Of a DNA stretch of 64,000 nt, positions 8,153 to 16,311 are shown one piece after another. Below the pieces are notes generated by a model. The model did not search any database. It worked only from the letters and a program-made list of their open reading frames with translations, and had not been told where the DNA came from. The position numbers and the translations under genes were made by a program. Origin of the DNA: CAYXGZ01 sp964464755 (GTDB lineage: Bacteria > Planctomycetota > MHYJ01 > JACPRB01); NCBI GenBank assembly GCA_964464755.1, contig CAYXGZ010000014.1, positions 8,698 to 72,697 on the forward strand, written 5' to 3'. The number at the start of each line of letters is the position of its first letter. Position 1 is the first letter of the stretch.

Positions 8153-10056
8153 CGGCCCGCCTTCTGGGCCTGGGCGAGGCCCGCCTGGTAGGCGGCGAAC
8201 TGCCCCTTGCCGGCGTGCTTGGCGACGTAGAGGGCCTCGTCCGCCCGCAGCATCAGCTCGCGGAAGTCGGGGGCGTCCTCGGGGAACGAGGCGCCGCCGA
8301 TGGAGAGCCGCAGGTAGTGCGGCTTGTCGTTCCAGCGGTAGGGCGTCTCCTTCGCGAGGGCGAGGATGCGGCCGGCGACGGTGCGGACGCCCGCGCGGTC
8401 GGCCTCGGGGAGGATGACCTCGAACTCGTCGCCGCCGTAGCGGGCGACGGCCGCGGCGCCCTCCTGGTCCGGGTCCTGGATGCGGGCGACGAGGTCGACG
8501 TTGCGGACGCCGGCGACGAGGATGCGCGCGGCGGTGCGGAGGGCCTCGTTGCCGGCCTCGTGGCCGAGGGTGTCGTTGATGCCCTTGAAGTCGTCCATGT
8601 CGATCATGAGCAGGCCGCAGGGCCGCCCGTGGCGGCGGGAGCGGGAGACCTCGGCCTCGACGCGCTTCTCGAAGTGGCCGTGGTTGAAGACGTGGGTGAG
8701 GCCGTCGTGGATGGCCCGGGCGCGGAGCAGCGCGTTGTCGAGGGCGACGGCGGCGTGGTCGGTGAGGATCTCGGCGAGCTCCGTCTCGCGGGGGCCGAAG
8801 GCGCCGACGACGAAGGGGTTGTCGAGGTAGACGGCGCCGATGAGGCGGAGCTTCACGCGCAGGGGCACGCAGAGGATGGAGCGGAGCTGGTGGTCCTGGA
8901 CGCTCTCGCTGAGGCCGATCGTGGGGTCCTCGGTGGCCTGGTCGGCGGTGATGCGGCGGCCCGTGTCGCGGACGCGCCGGAGGATCTCGCGGGAGAGGCC
9001 CATCTCGTCGGGCTTGAGGTCCTGCTTCTCGCGGTTGCGGGAGAGCTCGATCTTGAACCCGTCGCGCTCGAAGAGGACGACGGTGCCGCGCTGGGCGTTG
9101 CAGAACTCGAGGGTGACGTCGAGGATCGTCGCGAGCAGCTTGCGGATGTTCTGCTCGGAGTTGATCTTCTTGATGACCTCGAAGACGGGGCGGAGGGCGG
9201 CGAGCGAGGCCTCGTCGGCGGTGGCGACGGGGCGGGACGGCGTGCGCGGGGCCTGGACGGGGGCGCGGAGGATGGCCGACTCGTTCTGGTCGCGGCCCAT
9301 GGCGGCGACGACGGCGGGGTGCTTGAGGTAGCGCTCCTTGGCCTCGGGGGCGAGGCCGTTGGCGATGCGGTGGACGATGTCGGCGGCCTCGTTGCGGTGG
9401 ACCTGGGCGACCTTGCCCCGGCCGGCCTTGAGGTGGACGCCGGCGAGGGCCGCCTTGACCTGCCACTGCAGGCCCGCGTGGGGGGCGCGCTGGAGCTCGG
9501 TCTCCGCGGCGGCGAGCAGCTCGAGGGCCGCGTCGCTGCGTCCCGAGCGCTCCTCGGCGAGGGCCTTCACGAGGCAGGCGCGGGCCTTGAGGTCGGCCCG
9601 GCCGAGGGCGGCGCCGATCGCGAAGGCGGCGGAGGCGAAGGTGCGGGCCTCGTCGGGGTTCTCGGCGGAGAGGGCGACCTCGGCGGCGACGAGCTTGGCC
9701 TCGGCGGCGGCGGGGTGGTCCTTGACCTTGGCGAGGAGGTCCATCGAGGCGTCGACGCCCTGCTCGGCGAGCTCGATGTCGCCGAGGCGGAGGCAGGCGA
9801 GGGCCTGGACGGCGAGGGCGGCGCCGCGGGCGAGGGGGTCGTCGGCGCGCTTGGCCAGGTCGAGGGCCTCGAAGGCGAAGCTGCGGCCCTTGGCCGGGTG
9901 GTTCAGGGCGCAGAGAATCTCGGCGGAGCGGACGAGCGCGAGCCCGGCCGCCCCGCGGCGTCCCGCCTTGAGGTGGTCGATGGACAGCCTCTTGGCGGCG
10001 GCGAGGGCCTTCTCGTAGGCCCCTTCGGCGACGAGCCGGTCGAGTTCGTCGAGCAT
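8149..10056 (-). CDS. TPR-GAF-GGDEF diguanylate cyclase
   Basis: The 635-residue protein has TPR-like helices (about 1-250), a GAF domain (about 290-450) and a C-terminal GGDEF domain with intact YGGDEF. It should make cyclic di-GMP from GTP in response to a GAF-bound ligand or partner. The usual inhibitory-site RxxD (RNVD) is present, but 14 residues ending in a second VAR separate it from the GGDEF loop, where the normal distance is 5. Start choice is uncertain: ATG 10056 begins the TPR helices, while a GTG at 10170 would add a Pro/Arg-rich stretch and reach into the neighbour's promoter. It is the first gene of the cluster with the MshEN protein and kinase. Confidence 0.85.
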   Translation of the reverse strand: MLDELDRLVAEGAYEKALAAAKRLSIDHLKAGRRGAAGLALVRSAEILCALNHPAKGRSFAFEALDLAKRADDPLARGAALAVQALACLRLGDIELAEQGVDASMDLLAKVKDHPAAAEAKLVAAEVALSAENPDEARTFASAAFAIGAALGRADLKARACLVKALAEERSGRSDAALELLAAAETELQRAPHAGLQWQVKAALAGVHLKAGRGKVAQVHRNEAADIVHRIANGLAPEAKERYLKHPAVVAAMGRDQNESAILRAPVQAPRTPSRPVATADEASLAALRPVFEVIKKINSEQNIRKLLATILDVTLEFCNAQRGTVVLFERDGFKIELSRNREKQDLKPDEMGLSREILRRVRDTGRRITADQATEDPTIGLSESVQDHQLRSILCVPLRVKLRLIGAVYLDNPFVVGAFGPRETELAEILTDHAAVALDNALLRARAIHDGLTHVFNHGHFEKRVEAEVSRSRRHGRPCGLLMIDMDDFKGINDTLGHEAGNEALRTAARILVAGVRNVDLVARIQDPDQEGAAAVARYGGDEFEVILPEADRAGVRTVAGRILALAKETPYRWNDKPHYLRLSIGGASFPEDAPDFRELMLRADEALYVAKHAGKGQFAAYQAGLAQAQKAGR

Positions 10057-10108
10057 GGCGAGGGACGGCGATTGTACCGCCGGGGGGCGGGCCGGGTCCA
10101 CCGGAAGC

Positions 10109-10137
10109 TTGGCCGCGCGGGGCCCCGGCCGTATATT
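10109..10137 (+). promoter_or_regulatory. Promoter of the secreted TPR/peptidase-like gene
   Basis: TTGGCC (10109-10114), a 17-nt spacer and TATATT (10132-10137). The predicted 5' leader is about 55 nt and contains a Shine-Dalgarno GGAGGA near 10186, so this gene follows the SD-dependent pattern rather than the leaderless one. Confidence 0.6.
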
Positions 10138-10199
10138 GCGGGAACTTTGCTCCGGCCGCGTCGTATTCACGGTCGGAAGGTAACCGGAGGAACCCCACG

Positions 10200-11630
10200 A
10201 TGCGCTTCGCGACCCTGGCCCTCCTGGCCGCCGCCACCGCCGCCTTCGCCCAGGACCCGCCCGCCAAGCCGCCCGCCGAGGAGTACGAGGAGCGGAAGGC
10301 GAAGATCCACCGGAACCTCGCCGACGAGTACTTCAAGATCGGCGAGTTCCTCACGGGCCAGAAGATGTTCACGAGCGCCCGCAGCGAGTACAACAAGGCC
10401 CTCCACTTCAACCCCGACCACGAGGGCGCGAACAAGGCCCTCTGCAAGCGCCGGGACGACCAGGGCCAGTGGGAGGTCGACCCCGACAAGAAGCCCAACA
10501 TGGGCGACAACCTCGCCGGCGACGAGAAGCTGAAGTGCCGGGTCCAGTACGACAAGAAGGTCGACACGATGGGCAAGACCATCGGCAACCAGTACTCGAG
10601 CCTCGGCGACTTCTGCGCCTCCAACAAGATGGAGACGGAGTCCGTCGAGTGCTGGAAGAAGGCGATCGAGTTCGACCCCCAGAACTCCAACGCCCGCAAG
10701 AAGCTCAAGCACGAGCGCCAGGGCAAGGACGGCCCGTGGCTGCCGCCCTTCGAGTCCAAGATCCGCAAGGAACTCCGCGAGGGCATCGCGAAGGCCGACG
10801 GCGGCCAGCCGACCAAGGAGCAGACCAAGGTCGAGGCCGACCTCGGCCTCACCCACGAGAAGCGCAAGTCCAAGAACTTCTCGATCGAGGCGGGCGGCCT
10901 GACGCAGGAGAAGCTCAAGGTCGAGCTCCAGCACGCCGAGCACGCCTACGCGATGTTCCAGAAGTACTTCAACCAGCAGTCGCTCTTCGGCCAGGAGTAC
11001 CACTTCATCGTGCTCAAGGACAAGTCGGTGCACGAGAAGTACGTCGACCGCTACCACCCGGGCCCGGCCGCCAAGAAGGACCAGGCGCGCAAGTCCGCGG
11101 GCATGGGCGGCTTCCCGAACAGCGAGTGGACCCTCGGCGACCGGCCCCACGTGAACGACTGGGTCGTCCACATGACCGCCCAGTGGTGCTCCGAGCACCT
11201 CGTCGGCGGCGAGCGGCACTGGCTGCACGAGGGCCTGGCCTACCACTTCACGAAGACCATGCTCGGCACCGCCGGCACCCTCTGCGTCGACCTCGCGGGC
11301 ACCGGCTCGGAGGGCGGCGGCAAGAACTACCAGGACCCCGAGAACTGGCCGATCGTCATCCGCACCTGGATCCGCGAGGGCAAGGACCCGAGCATCGCCG
11401 AGGTCGTCAAGGCGACCAACCTCGCCGAGCTCAGCGGCGGCGAGACCGTGAAGGGCTGGAGCCTCATCGACTTCCTCGTCACCGAGCACCGCGAGAAGTT
11501 CATCGACTTCATGCAGAAGCTCCGCGGCACCAAGCAGACGGACGACGAGAAGATCCTCCAGGAGGTCTTCGGCTGGAGCTGGGACGACCTCGACGCGAAG
11601 TGGAAGGCCTACGCGAGGTCGAGCTACTAG
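10200..11630 (+). CDS. Secreted TPR protein with degenerate peptidase-MA-like domain
   Basis: The 476-residue protein has a signal peptide (about 1-18, ending AFAQ) and TPR-type helices with YNKALHFNPDH and WKKAIEFDPQN. From about residue 225 it has a domain like the DUF1570/peptidase-MA gluzincins. The second gluzincin motif is well kept (WLHEGLAYHF), but the region where HExxH should be reads HMTAQ, so the catalytic Glu and second His are absent. It is probably a non-enzymatic relative. Gln/Lys/Asn content is high for a GC-rich genome, consistent with a secreted, soluble protein. A promoter and SD support the ATG at 10200. Confidence 0.75.
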   Translation: MRFATLALLAAATAAFAQDPPAKPPAEEYEERKAKIHRNLADEYFKIGEFLTGQKMFTSARSEYNKALHFNPDHEGANKALCKRRDDQGQWEVDPDKKPNMGDNLAGDEKLKCRVQYDKKVDTMGKTIGNQYSSLGDFCASNKMETESVECWKKAIEFDPQNSNARKKLKHERQGKDGPWLPPFESKIRKELREGIAKADGGQPTKEQTKVEADLGLTHEKRKSKNFSIEAGGLTQEKLKVELQHAEHAYAMFQKYFNQQSLFGQEYHFIVLKDKSVHEKYVDRYHPGPAAKKDQARKSAGMGGFPNSEWTLGDRPHVNDWVVHMTAQWCSEHLVGGERHWLHEGLAYHFTKTMLGTAGTLCVDLAGTGSEGGGKNYQDPENWPIVIRTWIREGKDPSIAEVVKATNLAELSGGETVKGWSLIDFLVTEHREKFIDFMQKLRGTKQTDDEKILQEVFGWSWDDLDAKWKAYARSSY

Positions 11631-13082
11631 CTACGACGCGGGATTCGACGCGGGGCCTCCGGCGACGGGGGCCCCGCTTTTCTTTTCCCTCGACGCCAGC
11701 GCCTTGATGCGGCCGCCCAGCCGCTCCAGCAGCCAGGCCTCGACCGCGACGTCCGTCGGGTCGGGCAGCACGGCGGCCAGCTTCTCCAGCGGCAGCTCGG
11801 CGCGCGCCATCGTCCGGTGGCCGCCCGCGGTCCCCCAGGGCAGGAAGCACTCCTCGGCGACCTTGCCCGCGTGCTTGCGGAAGCCGTCGCTGCGGAACAC
11901 GACGACGACCCGACCCGGCGCCCGGCAGGCGACGATCGCCCAGCCGATCCCCTGCAGCTTGATGAGGAAGTCCGCGACGTGCACGCAGACGTCCGGGTTC
12001 TCGACGCGGCCGACGTAGCTGAAGGCCGCGTCCTGGCGGATCCGCTTGTTCGCGATCGCGATCCCGAAGAAGTCGAGCGTCGACTGGGGGAGCTGCTGCA
12101 GCTCGATGGTCCGCAGCACGATCTCGTCGACGTGCGGGCGCAGGTGTCGGAACGCGAGGATGTCCGGGTCGCTCACGTTGCGCGTCAGGTTGGCCGTGTC
12201 CACCTTGAGACCGTAATAGAGGGCCGTCGCGATGCGGCGGTTCATCCGCACGCCCGTGTCCCGGTAGTACTCGGTGAGGATCGTGGACGTGGAGCCGTAG
12301 CGCGGCCGCACGTCGGCGAAGCGGTGCGCGGGCAGGTCGGTCTCCGGGTGGTGGTCGATGACGAGGTCGAAGCGGGGCACGAGGCCCGGGGCGAAGAACG
12401 AGGGCTGGGCGTCCACGGTCGCGACGGTGGTGCCGGGCGCGACGAGGTCCGGCCGGTACTTCGTCGCCGGGATCTTCAGCAGCTGCACCATCGCGGAGTT
12501 CTCGGGCCGCGTGAACTCGCCGGTGTAGACGATCTGCAGGTCCTTGCAGTCGCGCAGCAGGAGCTCGCGGAGCGCGAGGGCGCTGCCGAGGGCGTCCGGG
12601 TCCGGGTTGCCCCAGATCACGATGACGAGGCGGGCGGACTCCTTCGCGATGGCCCGGAGCGCGGCGACCTTGTGGCCCGAGCTCGTGCGGCGCACGACCT
12701 CGCGCATTTCCGTCTTGTAGATCGAGCGGTCGGAGCGGACGACGGCGTGCGGGAAGTCGCGCGAGAGCTCCCGGGCCGAGAGCGGCGTGAAGACGAGGAG
12801 CGTGCCGGCGAGGCGCTGGGCCTGGAGGTTGGAAAGCGCCGCGCGGAGCGTGGGCTCGAGGTAGTCGGCGACGATGACGAGGTCGTCGGGGCCGAGGACG
12901 AGCTTCCGGTCCGCGACGCGGAAGTCGGCCGGGTCGGCCTCGAGCGTGTGGATGCCCCGGGCCTTCATGGAGCGGAGCGTGTCCTCGTCGAGCGACACGA
13001 CGAGCGTCTCCGAACGTCGGGCGTGCACCGCGTCGAGGATGTCCCCGATGCGGTGTCCGCGGCCCAGCAGGACGATTTTCAT
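11631..13082 (-). CDS. TrkA-N/Rossmann plus DHH-DHHA1 phosphoesterase
   Basis: The 483-residue protein has an N-terminal nucleotide-binding Rossmann-like domain (MKIVLLGRGHRIGDIL, about 1-130). A DHH-family phosphoesterase follows, with GNPDPDALGS (Asp161 and Asp163 as metal ligands), Asp223, DHHP (about 243-246) and a C-terminal DHHA1 domain with GGHRTMA. NrnA-type relatives hydrolyse nano-RNA, pAp or cyclic dinucleotide products in the cytoplasm. The TrkA-N/DHH fusion is a known but poorly characterised architecture. A role in degrading pGpG from the nearby diguanylate cyclase is possible but only inferred. The C-terminal tail lies on the neighbour's terminator. The start ATG 13082 lies about 22 nt from a -10 box shared with the divergent gene. 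Confidence 0.85.
   Translation of the reverse strand: MKIVLLGRGHRIGDILDAVHARRSETLVVSLDEDTLRSMKARGIHTLEADPADFRVADRKLVLGPDDLVIVADYLEPTLRAALSNLQAQRLAGTLLVFTPLSARELSRDFPHAVVRSDRSIYKTEMREVVRRTSSGHKVAALRAIAKESARLVIVIWGNPDPDALGSALALRELLLRDCKDLQIVYTGEFTRPENSAMVQLLKIPATKYRPDLVAPGTTVATVDAQPSFFAPGLVPRFDLVIDHHPETDLPAHRFADVRPRYGSTSTILTEYYRDTGVRMNRRIATALYYGLKVDTANLTRNVSDPDILAFRHLRPHVDEIVLRTIELQQLPQSTLDFFGIAIANKRIRQDAAFSYVGRVENPDVCVHVADFLIKLQGIGWAIVACRAPGRVVVVFRSDGFRKHAGKVAEECFLPWGTAGGHRTMARAELPLEKLAAVLPDPTDVAVEAWLLERLGGRIKALASREKKSGAPVAGGPASNPAS
11650..11686 (+). terminator. Intrinsic terminator located inside the convergent gene's 3' end
   Basis: GCGGGGCC (11650-11657) pairs with GGCCCCGC (11670-11677) across a 12-nt loop, followed by TTTTCTTTT. 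It terminates the plus-strand gene that ends at 11630 and lies inside the last codons of the minus-strand DHH gene, where it encodes a Gly/Ala/Pro/Lys-rich tail. Confidence 0.75.
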
Positions 13083-13101
13083 AGGGGGGCGGGGGGAGGG
13101 C

Positions 13102-13110
13102 CTATAGTAT
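13102..13110. promoter_or_regulatory. Two-way -10 box between divergent genes
   Basis: CTATAGTAT contains TATAGT/TAGTAT on the plus strand and TACTAT/ATACTATAG on the minus strand, between starts at 13082 (minus) and 13122 (plus). No clear -35 is seen on either side. The 40-nt gap has room for only one overlapping promoter pair. Confidence 0.4.
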
Positions 13111-13121
13111 CAGATTCCCAG

Positions 13122-14039
13122 ATGGCGAGAGTCCTCATCCTCGGAGCGGGCGGCGGCCTCGGGAAGGCCTGGTCCGCCCGCCTGGCGCGCCCCGGCGCGA
13201 CCCTCGAGCCCGCGATCCCCGGCCCCGTCGAGGTGACCGCCCTCCGCCGCGAGGACGTGGACATCTCCCGGCGCGACCGCGTCGAGGAGGCCTTCGAGTC
13301 GGCCCGCCCCGACGTCGTCCTCAACTGCTCCGGCCGCACCCAGGTCGACGCCTGCGAGAACTCCCCCTGGGAGGCCTTCCTCGTCCACCGGGACGGGGCG
13401 GACCACGTCGCGCGGCTCTGCGCGGCCCGCGGCGCCCTGCCGGTCTACTTCGGCAGCGACCTCGTCTTCGACGGCGGCCGCTCCGAGCCCTACGGCGAGG
13501 ACGATCCGCCGAACCCGCTCTCGGTCTTCGGCGACAGCAAGCTCGCGGGCGAGCTCATGACGATGAAGCACGCGCGGCGGCACCTCGTCGTCCGAGCGGG
13601 CTGGGTCTACGGCCAGCCGGGGCGGCACTTCCTCCGCGTCTTCGAGGACGGCGTGACCTCCGGCGAGATCCTCTTCGGCTACGACGACCAGATGGGGCAG
13701 GCGACCTGGATCGAGGACCTGCTCGACGGCGTCCTGCACCTCCTGCGCAACGGCCACCAGGGCCGCTGGCACCTGGGCTCGGCGGGCCGCGCCACGCAGT
13801 TCGGCGTGATGCGCCGCCTCAAGGAGCTCCTCGGCCTCGACTCGGCGGACCTGCGCCCGATCCAGCGCGTCGTGGGCGGCCGCCACGCCCTCCGGCCCCG
13901 CTTCTCCGTGCTCGACACCTCGCGCCTCGCGGCGACGGGGTTCACCCTCCCGCCCTGGGAGGAACGCCTGGCCCTCTACGCCGAGCGGATCCGGCTCGGC
14001 GCCCGCAAGGAGCGGGACACGCGGATCGCCACCAAGTAA
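13122..14039 (+). CDS. RmlD-like extended SDR (dTDP-4-dehydrorhamnose reductase family)
   Basis: The 305-residue protein starts with a Rossmann glycine motif (VLILGAGGGLGKAW) and has the RmlD-family features VVLNCSGRTQVDACE, GSDLVFDGGRSEPY and AGWVYG. The catalytic YxxxK tetrad region reads VFGDSKLAGE, so the usual Tyr is Phe while the Lys remains. Activity as a normal reductase is therefore doubtful unless another residue replaces it. The family role is NADPH reduction of dTDP-4-keto-6-deoxy sugars for rhamnose in surface polysaccharides. No rmlA, B or C gene is adjacent. The frame is open far upstream, but ATG 13122 opens the Rossmann strand and follows the -10 box at 11-13 nt. Confidence 0.8.
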   Translation: MARVLILGAGGGLGKAWSARLARPGATLEPAIPGPVEVTALRREDVDISRRDRVEEAFESARPDVVLNCSGRTQVDACENSPWEAFLVHRDGADHVARLCAARGALPVYFGSDLVFDGGRSEPYGEDDPPNPLSVFGDSKLAGELMTMKHARRHLVVRAGWVYGQPGRHFLRVFEDGVTSGEILFGYDDQMGQATWIEDLLDGVLHLLRNGHQGRWHLGSAGRATQFGVMRRLKELLGLDSADLRPIQRVVGGRHALRPRFSVLDTSRLAATGFTLPPWEERLALYAERIRLGARKERDTRIATK

Positions 14040-14055
14040 GCGGAGCCGACTCCCG

Positions 14056-15099
14056 ATGCGGATCCCCCCGACCTTCCTCGTCCTGGCCCTCCTCCTGCCC
14101 GCGGCCTGCGCGGGCCCGGCGGCGCCGCCCCGGGCCGGCGAGTGGCGGCTCGCGAAGCTCCGCCAGCTGACCTTCGACGGGACGAACGCCGAGGCGTACT
14201 GGTCGCCGGACGGCTCGAAGCTGGTCTACCAGGCCGTGAAGGCGGGCGACCGCGCCGACCAGCTCTACCTCTACGATTTCGCCACGGGGGAGTCGAAGCG
14301 GATCTCGGACGGCAAGGGCAAGTGCACCTGCGCGTACTTCCTGCGCGACGGGCGCATCGTCTACTCGAGCACCAAGCACGCGGGCGACGCGCCCCCGCCG
14401 CCGCCGGACCGCTCGAAGGGCTACGTCTGGCCGCTCTACCGCGACTTCGAGATCTACGTGCTCGACCCCGCGACGGGCCGGGAGCAGCGGCTGACGGACT
14501 CGGACGGCTACGACGCCGAGACGACGGTGTCGGTCGACGGCTCGCGCCTCGTGTTCATGTCGCAGCGCGACGGGGCGTTCGGCCTCTACACGATGAACCC
14601 GGACGGGACGGACCTGCGCAAGGTGACGCGGAAGCGCTGCTACACGGGCGGGGCGTTCTTCTCGCCGGACGGGACGCGGCTGGTGTACCGCTCGTTCTAC
14701 CCCGCGGACGCGAAGCAGGAGGCGATGCTGGACCGGATGCTCGCGGAGCGGGCGCTGATCCCGTTCCCGGGGATGGTGATCGAGATCTGCGAGGCGGCGG
14801 CGGACGGCTCGGGCGAGCGCGCGGTGACGTCGACGGGGAAGATCAACTTCGCGCCCTCGTACCACCCGGACGGCCGGCGCATCATCTTCACGAGCGACGC
14901 GGCGGCGACGACGCGCGGCGGCTACAACCTCTTCCTCGTGAACGCGGACGGGAGCGGCTTCGAGCAGGTCACGCGGCACGCGGGCTTCGACGGCTTCCCG
15001 GTCTTCTCGCCCGACGGGAAGCGCCTCGTCTTCATCAGCGATCGGAACGCCAAGTCCCGCCACGAGCTGAACATCTTCGTCGCGGACTGGGTGGAGTAG
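14056..15099 (+). CDS. TolB-like PD40 beta-propeller lipoprotein
   Basis: The 347-residue protein has a lipoprotein signal (LLLPAAC, lipid on about Cys17). Repeated propeller blades carry the PD40/TolB signature x-W/F-SPDG-x-x-L/I-V/F: AYWSPDGSKLVY, FFSPDGTRLVY, SYHPDGRRIIF and VFSPDGKRLVF, with matching DGSGxxxVT turns. Proteins of this type sit in the periplasm as binding platforms; some are linked to Tol-Pal-type envelope systems, but no tol or pal gene is nearby. Start ATG 14056 follows GCGGAG. It is 16 nt downstream of the SDR gene, so the two may share a transcript. Confidence 0.85.
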   Translation: MRIPPTFLVLALLLPAACAGPAAPPRAGEWRLAKLRQLTFDGTNAEAYWSPDGSKLVYQAVKAGDRADQLYLYDFATGESKRISDGKGKCTCAYFLRDGRIVYSSTKHAGDAPPPPPDRSKGYVWPLYRDFEIYVLDPATGREQRLTDSDGYDAETTVSVDGSRLVFMSQRDGAFGLYTMNPDGTDLRKVTRKRCYTGGAFFSPDGTRLVYRSFYPADAKQEAMLDRMLAERALIPFPGMVIEICEAAADGSGERAVTSTGKINFAPSYHPDGRRIIFTSDAAATTRGGYNLFLVNADGSGFEQVTRHAGFDGFPVFSPDGKRLVFISDRNAKSRHELNIFVADWVE

Positions 15100-15141
15100 G
15101 GGAGTAGCCCTCCCGGGCCACCGATCGCGTAAGCTGGAGTC

Positions 15142-16308
15142 GTGCTCCGATTCGTCGCCGGCCTGCTGATCGTCGCGACCTGCTCCTGCGGCTCCGCGCC
15201 GCCCGCCGGCGGGCCGCCGGCTCCATCGGGCGACGCCCTGCCGGCGATCGTCCTCCGGCCCCGGAAGCTCCTCCGCCCCGGGTCCCGCCTGATCCCGGAG
15301 GACACCCGGTTCGCCCCGTTCTCCGCGTTCCGGCGACCGGCGTCCCCCGAGGAGTTCGCGCACGTGCGGCCCTCGCCCTACGACGAGGACCAGGCCCGCA
15401 CGTTGGCCCGCCTCTTGATCGGGGAGCACATGGACGTTCGGCCCGGCGAGCTCGTCTTCGAGGGGGCCGGGACCTCCGAACTCGGGTCCAGTCCCGCCGT
15501 CCAGGTGCACGAACTGGACTTCCGGCAGGTGCACTCGGGCGCCCGGTTGCTGGCCGGGGGACTTGACGGCTTCGCCGGGGTCCGGATCGCCGTCCACAGC
15601 GTGGACGATTGGACGCTCGAGGGGTCGATCGTCGAGGTGGTCCCGGAGCCGGGCACCTCGCGCCCGACCCTGGGACCCTCGCAGGCCTGGAGGCGGGCCT
15701 GCGAAGTCCTGGCCTTCGACGCCTCCTGGATGCACCGCTCGTCCCTGCTGCTGGCCTACCAGCCGGCGGACGGGGAACGCCCGCCGTTCCATGGCCCGCT
15801 GGACCCGCGCCACGGATGCTGCTGGTACGGCCCGGATCGGCGCGTCGACGGGCGAAGCAGGTTCCGGCCCGCGTGGATCATCCGGATCGAGCGGGACGCG
15901 AGGGACCCGAGGATCCTGGCCTGGTGGGCCGCGAACCCCGGGGGCACGGTCACGCTGGACGCCTGGACGGGCGAGGTGCTCCCCGACGGGAACCCCGCGC
16001 CGACGTGGAGGTCGCCGCGCGACTGGGAGCGGGCCGAGGCCGGAGCCGCGGACTGGAGCTCGTTCCCGGCCGACGCGCGCTCGCGCCTCGAGCGGCTGCG
16101 GCACGGCCTCTCGATGTCCGAGTGCGACGCGATCCTCGCGCCGATCGTCGTGGAGCGGCGGATCTCGACCTACCGGGGGAGCGAGACCTCGGTGGCGATC
16201 TACCGGCTTCGCGGCGGCGTCCGCGTCGCGATGGAATTCACGGGGTCCCGCGGGCTCCCCGGCGTGCCCGGCCCGGTCCTGGAGTGGATCTCCGCCGAGC
16301 GCGAGTAG
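15142..16308 (+). CDS. Exported protein of unknown function
   Basis: The 388-residue protein starts at GTG 15142. The N-terminus is a hydrophobic export signal with two cysteines (VATCSCG, about 11-17) followed by a Pro/Gly/Ala linker. This resembles a lipoprotein leader, though the residue before each Cys is not the usual Gly/Ala/Ser pair. The mature part is rich in Trp and Arg, with WIIRIERDARDPRI and TLDAWTGEVLPDG near 240-285. I recognise no family. A -10-like TAAGCT ends 6 nt before the GTG. The gene runs convergently into the UbiA gene, 3 nt apart. Confidence 0.65.
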   Translation: MLRFVAGLLIVATCSCGSAPPAGGPPAPSGDALPAIVLRPRKLLRPGSRLIPEDTRFAPFSAFRRPASPEEFAHVRPSPYDEDQARTLARLLIGEHMDVRPGELVFEGAGTSELGSSPAVQVHELDFRQVHSGARLLAGGLDGFAGVRIAVHSVDDWTLEGSIVEVVPEPGTSRPTLGPSQAWRRACEVLAFDASWMHRSSLLLAYQPADGERPPFHGPLDPRHGCCWYGPDRRVDGRSRFRPAWIIRIERDARDPRILAWWAANPGGTVTLDAWTGEVLPDGNPAPTWRSPRDWERAEAGAADWSSFPADARSRLERLRHGLSMSECDAILAPIVVERRISTYRGSETSVAIYRLRGGVRVAMEFTGSRGLPGVPGPVLEWISAERE

Positions 16309-16311
16309 CTT

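Noticed and set aside
3438..8191. Very long open frames on both strands opposite the kinase and MshEN-protein genes
   Set aside because: They are Arg/Pro/Gly/Ala-rich and lack any motif, as expected from the complement of GC-rich codons. The kinase, ribbon and GGDEF motifs fix the true frames.
13122..14039. Much earlier start for the RmlD-like gene (frame open from 11817)
   Set aside because: That upstream stretch is the complement of the DHH gene; the Rossmann strand starts at ATG 13122.
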